DNA of 64,000 bases from Imbricaverruca yamaguchii (Eukaryota; Arthropoda; Thecostraca; Neoverrucidae), in NCBI GenBank assembly GCA_034440575.1, contig JAOTOL010001199.1:248001-312000 (forward strand). The letters run 5' to 3'. Below the pieces are notes generated by a model. That model was not told the DNA's origin. It was given only the letters and a program-made list of their open reading frames with translations, and did not search any database. A program made the translations under genes and the position numbers. Below, piece by piece: positions 1-64,000 of this stretch. The first letter of the stretch is position 1, and each line of letters opens with the position of its first letter.

Positions 1-70
1 CATTAACTGTTAATTTCCAGGCCACATGGTCAATTATTTTACCCTGCTTAGTTTGCATACTTCGGCGACA
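1..70 (+). repeat. Dispersed repeat shared with 42257-42320
   Basis: CATTAACTG-TAATTTCCAG followed by GCCACA-GGT-AATTATTTTA recurs at 42257-42305 with few mismatches. This is a fragment of an unclassified interspersed family. Confidence 0.6.
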
Positions 71-106
71 ATCACGTACAGCGTTGCCCGGCCAGAGGTG
101 CTGCCT

Positions 107-140
107 GGTCAGTGTAGTCGATGCGCCCTAAAGCCCAAAC
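107..140 (+). mobile_element. D hairpin element, 5' truncated
   Basis: Carries GTCGATGCGCCC then TAAAGCCCAAAC, the 3' half of the D element (see 44210-44266). It lies just upstream of the isopeptidase start codon. Confidence 0.55.
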
Positions 141-250
141 AGCGTTGCTCTGTCTGCGCGTACCCCAACCATTGTTCCGTCTCGCCACAGGTGCCGACAG
201 CCTCCAGGGTCACCGGGCGACGTTCGACTGTCGGTCGCGCCGGCGGCGCC

Positions 251-64000
<63,750 letters not shown>

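Overview
The window is eukaryotic nuclear DNA from an animal, most likely an arthropod. A crustacean such as a barnacle is my guess, but the sequence does not prove it. The support is spliced genes with GT-AG introns, tRNA-derived SINEs with target-site duplications, a LINE remnant, no operons or ribosome binding sites, and a short (AACCT)4 run of the arthropod telomere type. Protein-coding sequence is only about 2.3 kb of the 64 kb. The rest is intron, filled with tandem arrays and short retroposons.

Two genes can be reconstructed with consistent splice phases. (1) A plus-strand PPPDE-family cysteine isopeptidase gene (DESI1-like) has its start codon at 251. Ten exons are visible (251-341, 4684-4775, 34709-34818, 35604-35726, 37237-37392, 39475-39645 or -39690, 44767-45016, 56359-56503, 62652-62758, 63361-63444) and it runs off the right edge. 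It encodes the catalytic domain with His39 and Cys109, a charged helical/basic linker, a Pro/Ala/Glu-rich stretch, and a C-terminal helical region that resembles the start of a PUL-type domain. (2) Inside its seventh intron, on the opposite strand, lies a complete three-exon type II membrane glycosyltransferase of the alpha-1,4-galactosyl/GlcNAc-transferase (A4GALT, GT32) family: 52452-51864, 50727-50490, 48278-48065, 346 residues.

Mobile elements: about 16 copies of a tRNA-derived SINE (here SINE-A), 8 of a second (SINE-B), and more than 20 copies of a tiny 38-71 bp hairpin element (here 'D') that seems to be the tail module of SINE-A moving on its own. Many copies carry exact or near-exact target-site duplications of 9-16 bp. 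There are also a LINE RNase H remnant (3575-4165), small inverted-repeat DNA elements (58889-59311), a foldback (30905-31150), and four older dispersed families (called C, F, G and H here).

Tandem arrays: over 35 mini- and microsatellites cover a large share of the window. The most striking point is where they sit. At several exon ends the repeat unit includes the 5' splice site itself (isopeptidase exons 5 and 10; transferase exon 2). The last transferase codons and stop codon seed another array, and other arrays lie close to 3' splice sites. The large open frames inside these arrays are artefacts of periodicity and are not called as genes.

Names SINE-A, SINE-B, D, C, E, F, G and H are labels for this annotation only. 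No database search could be run.
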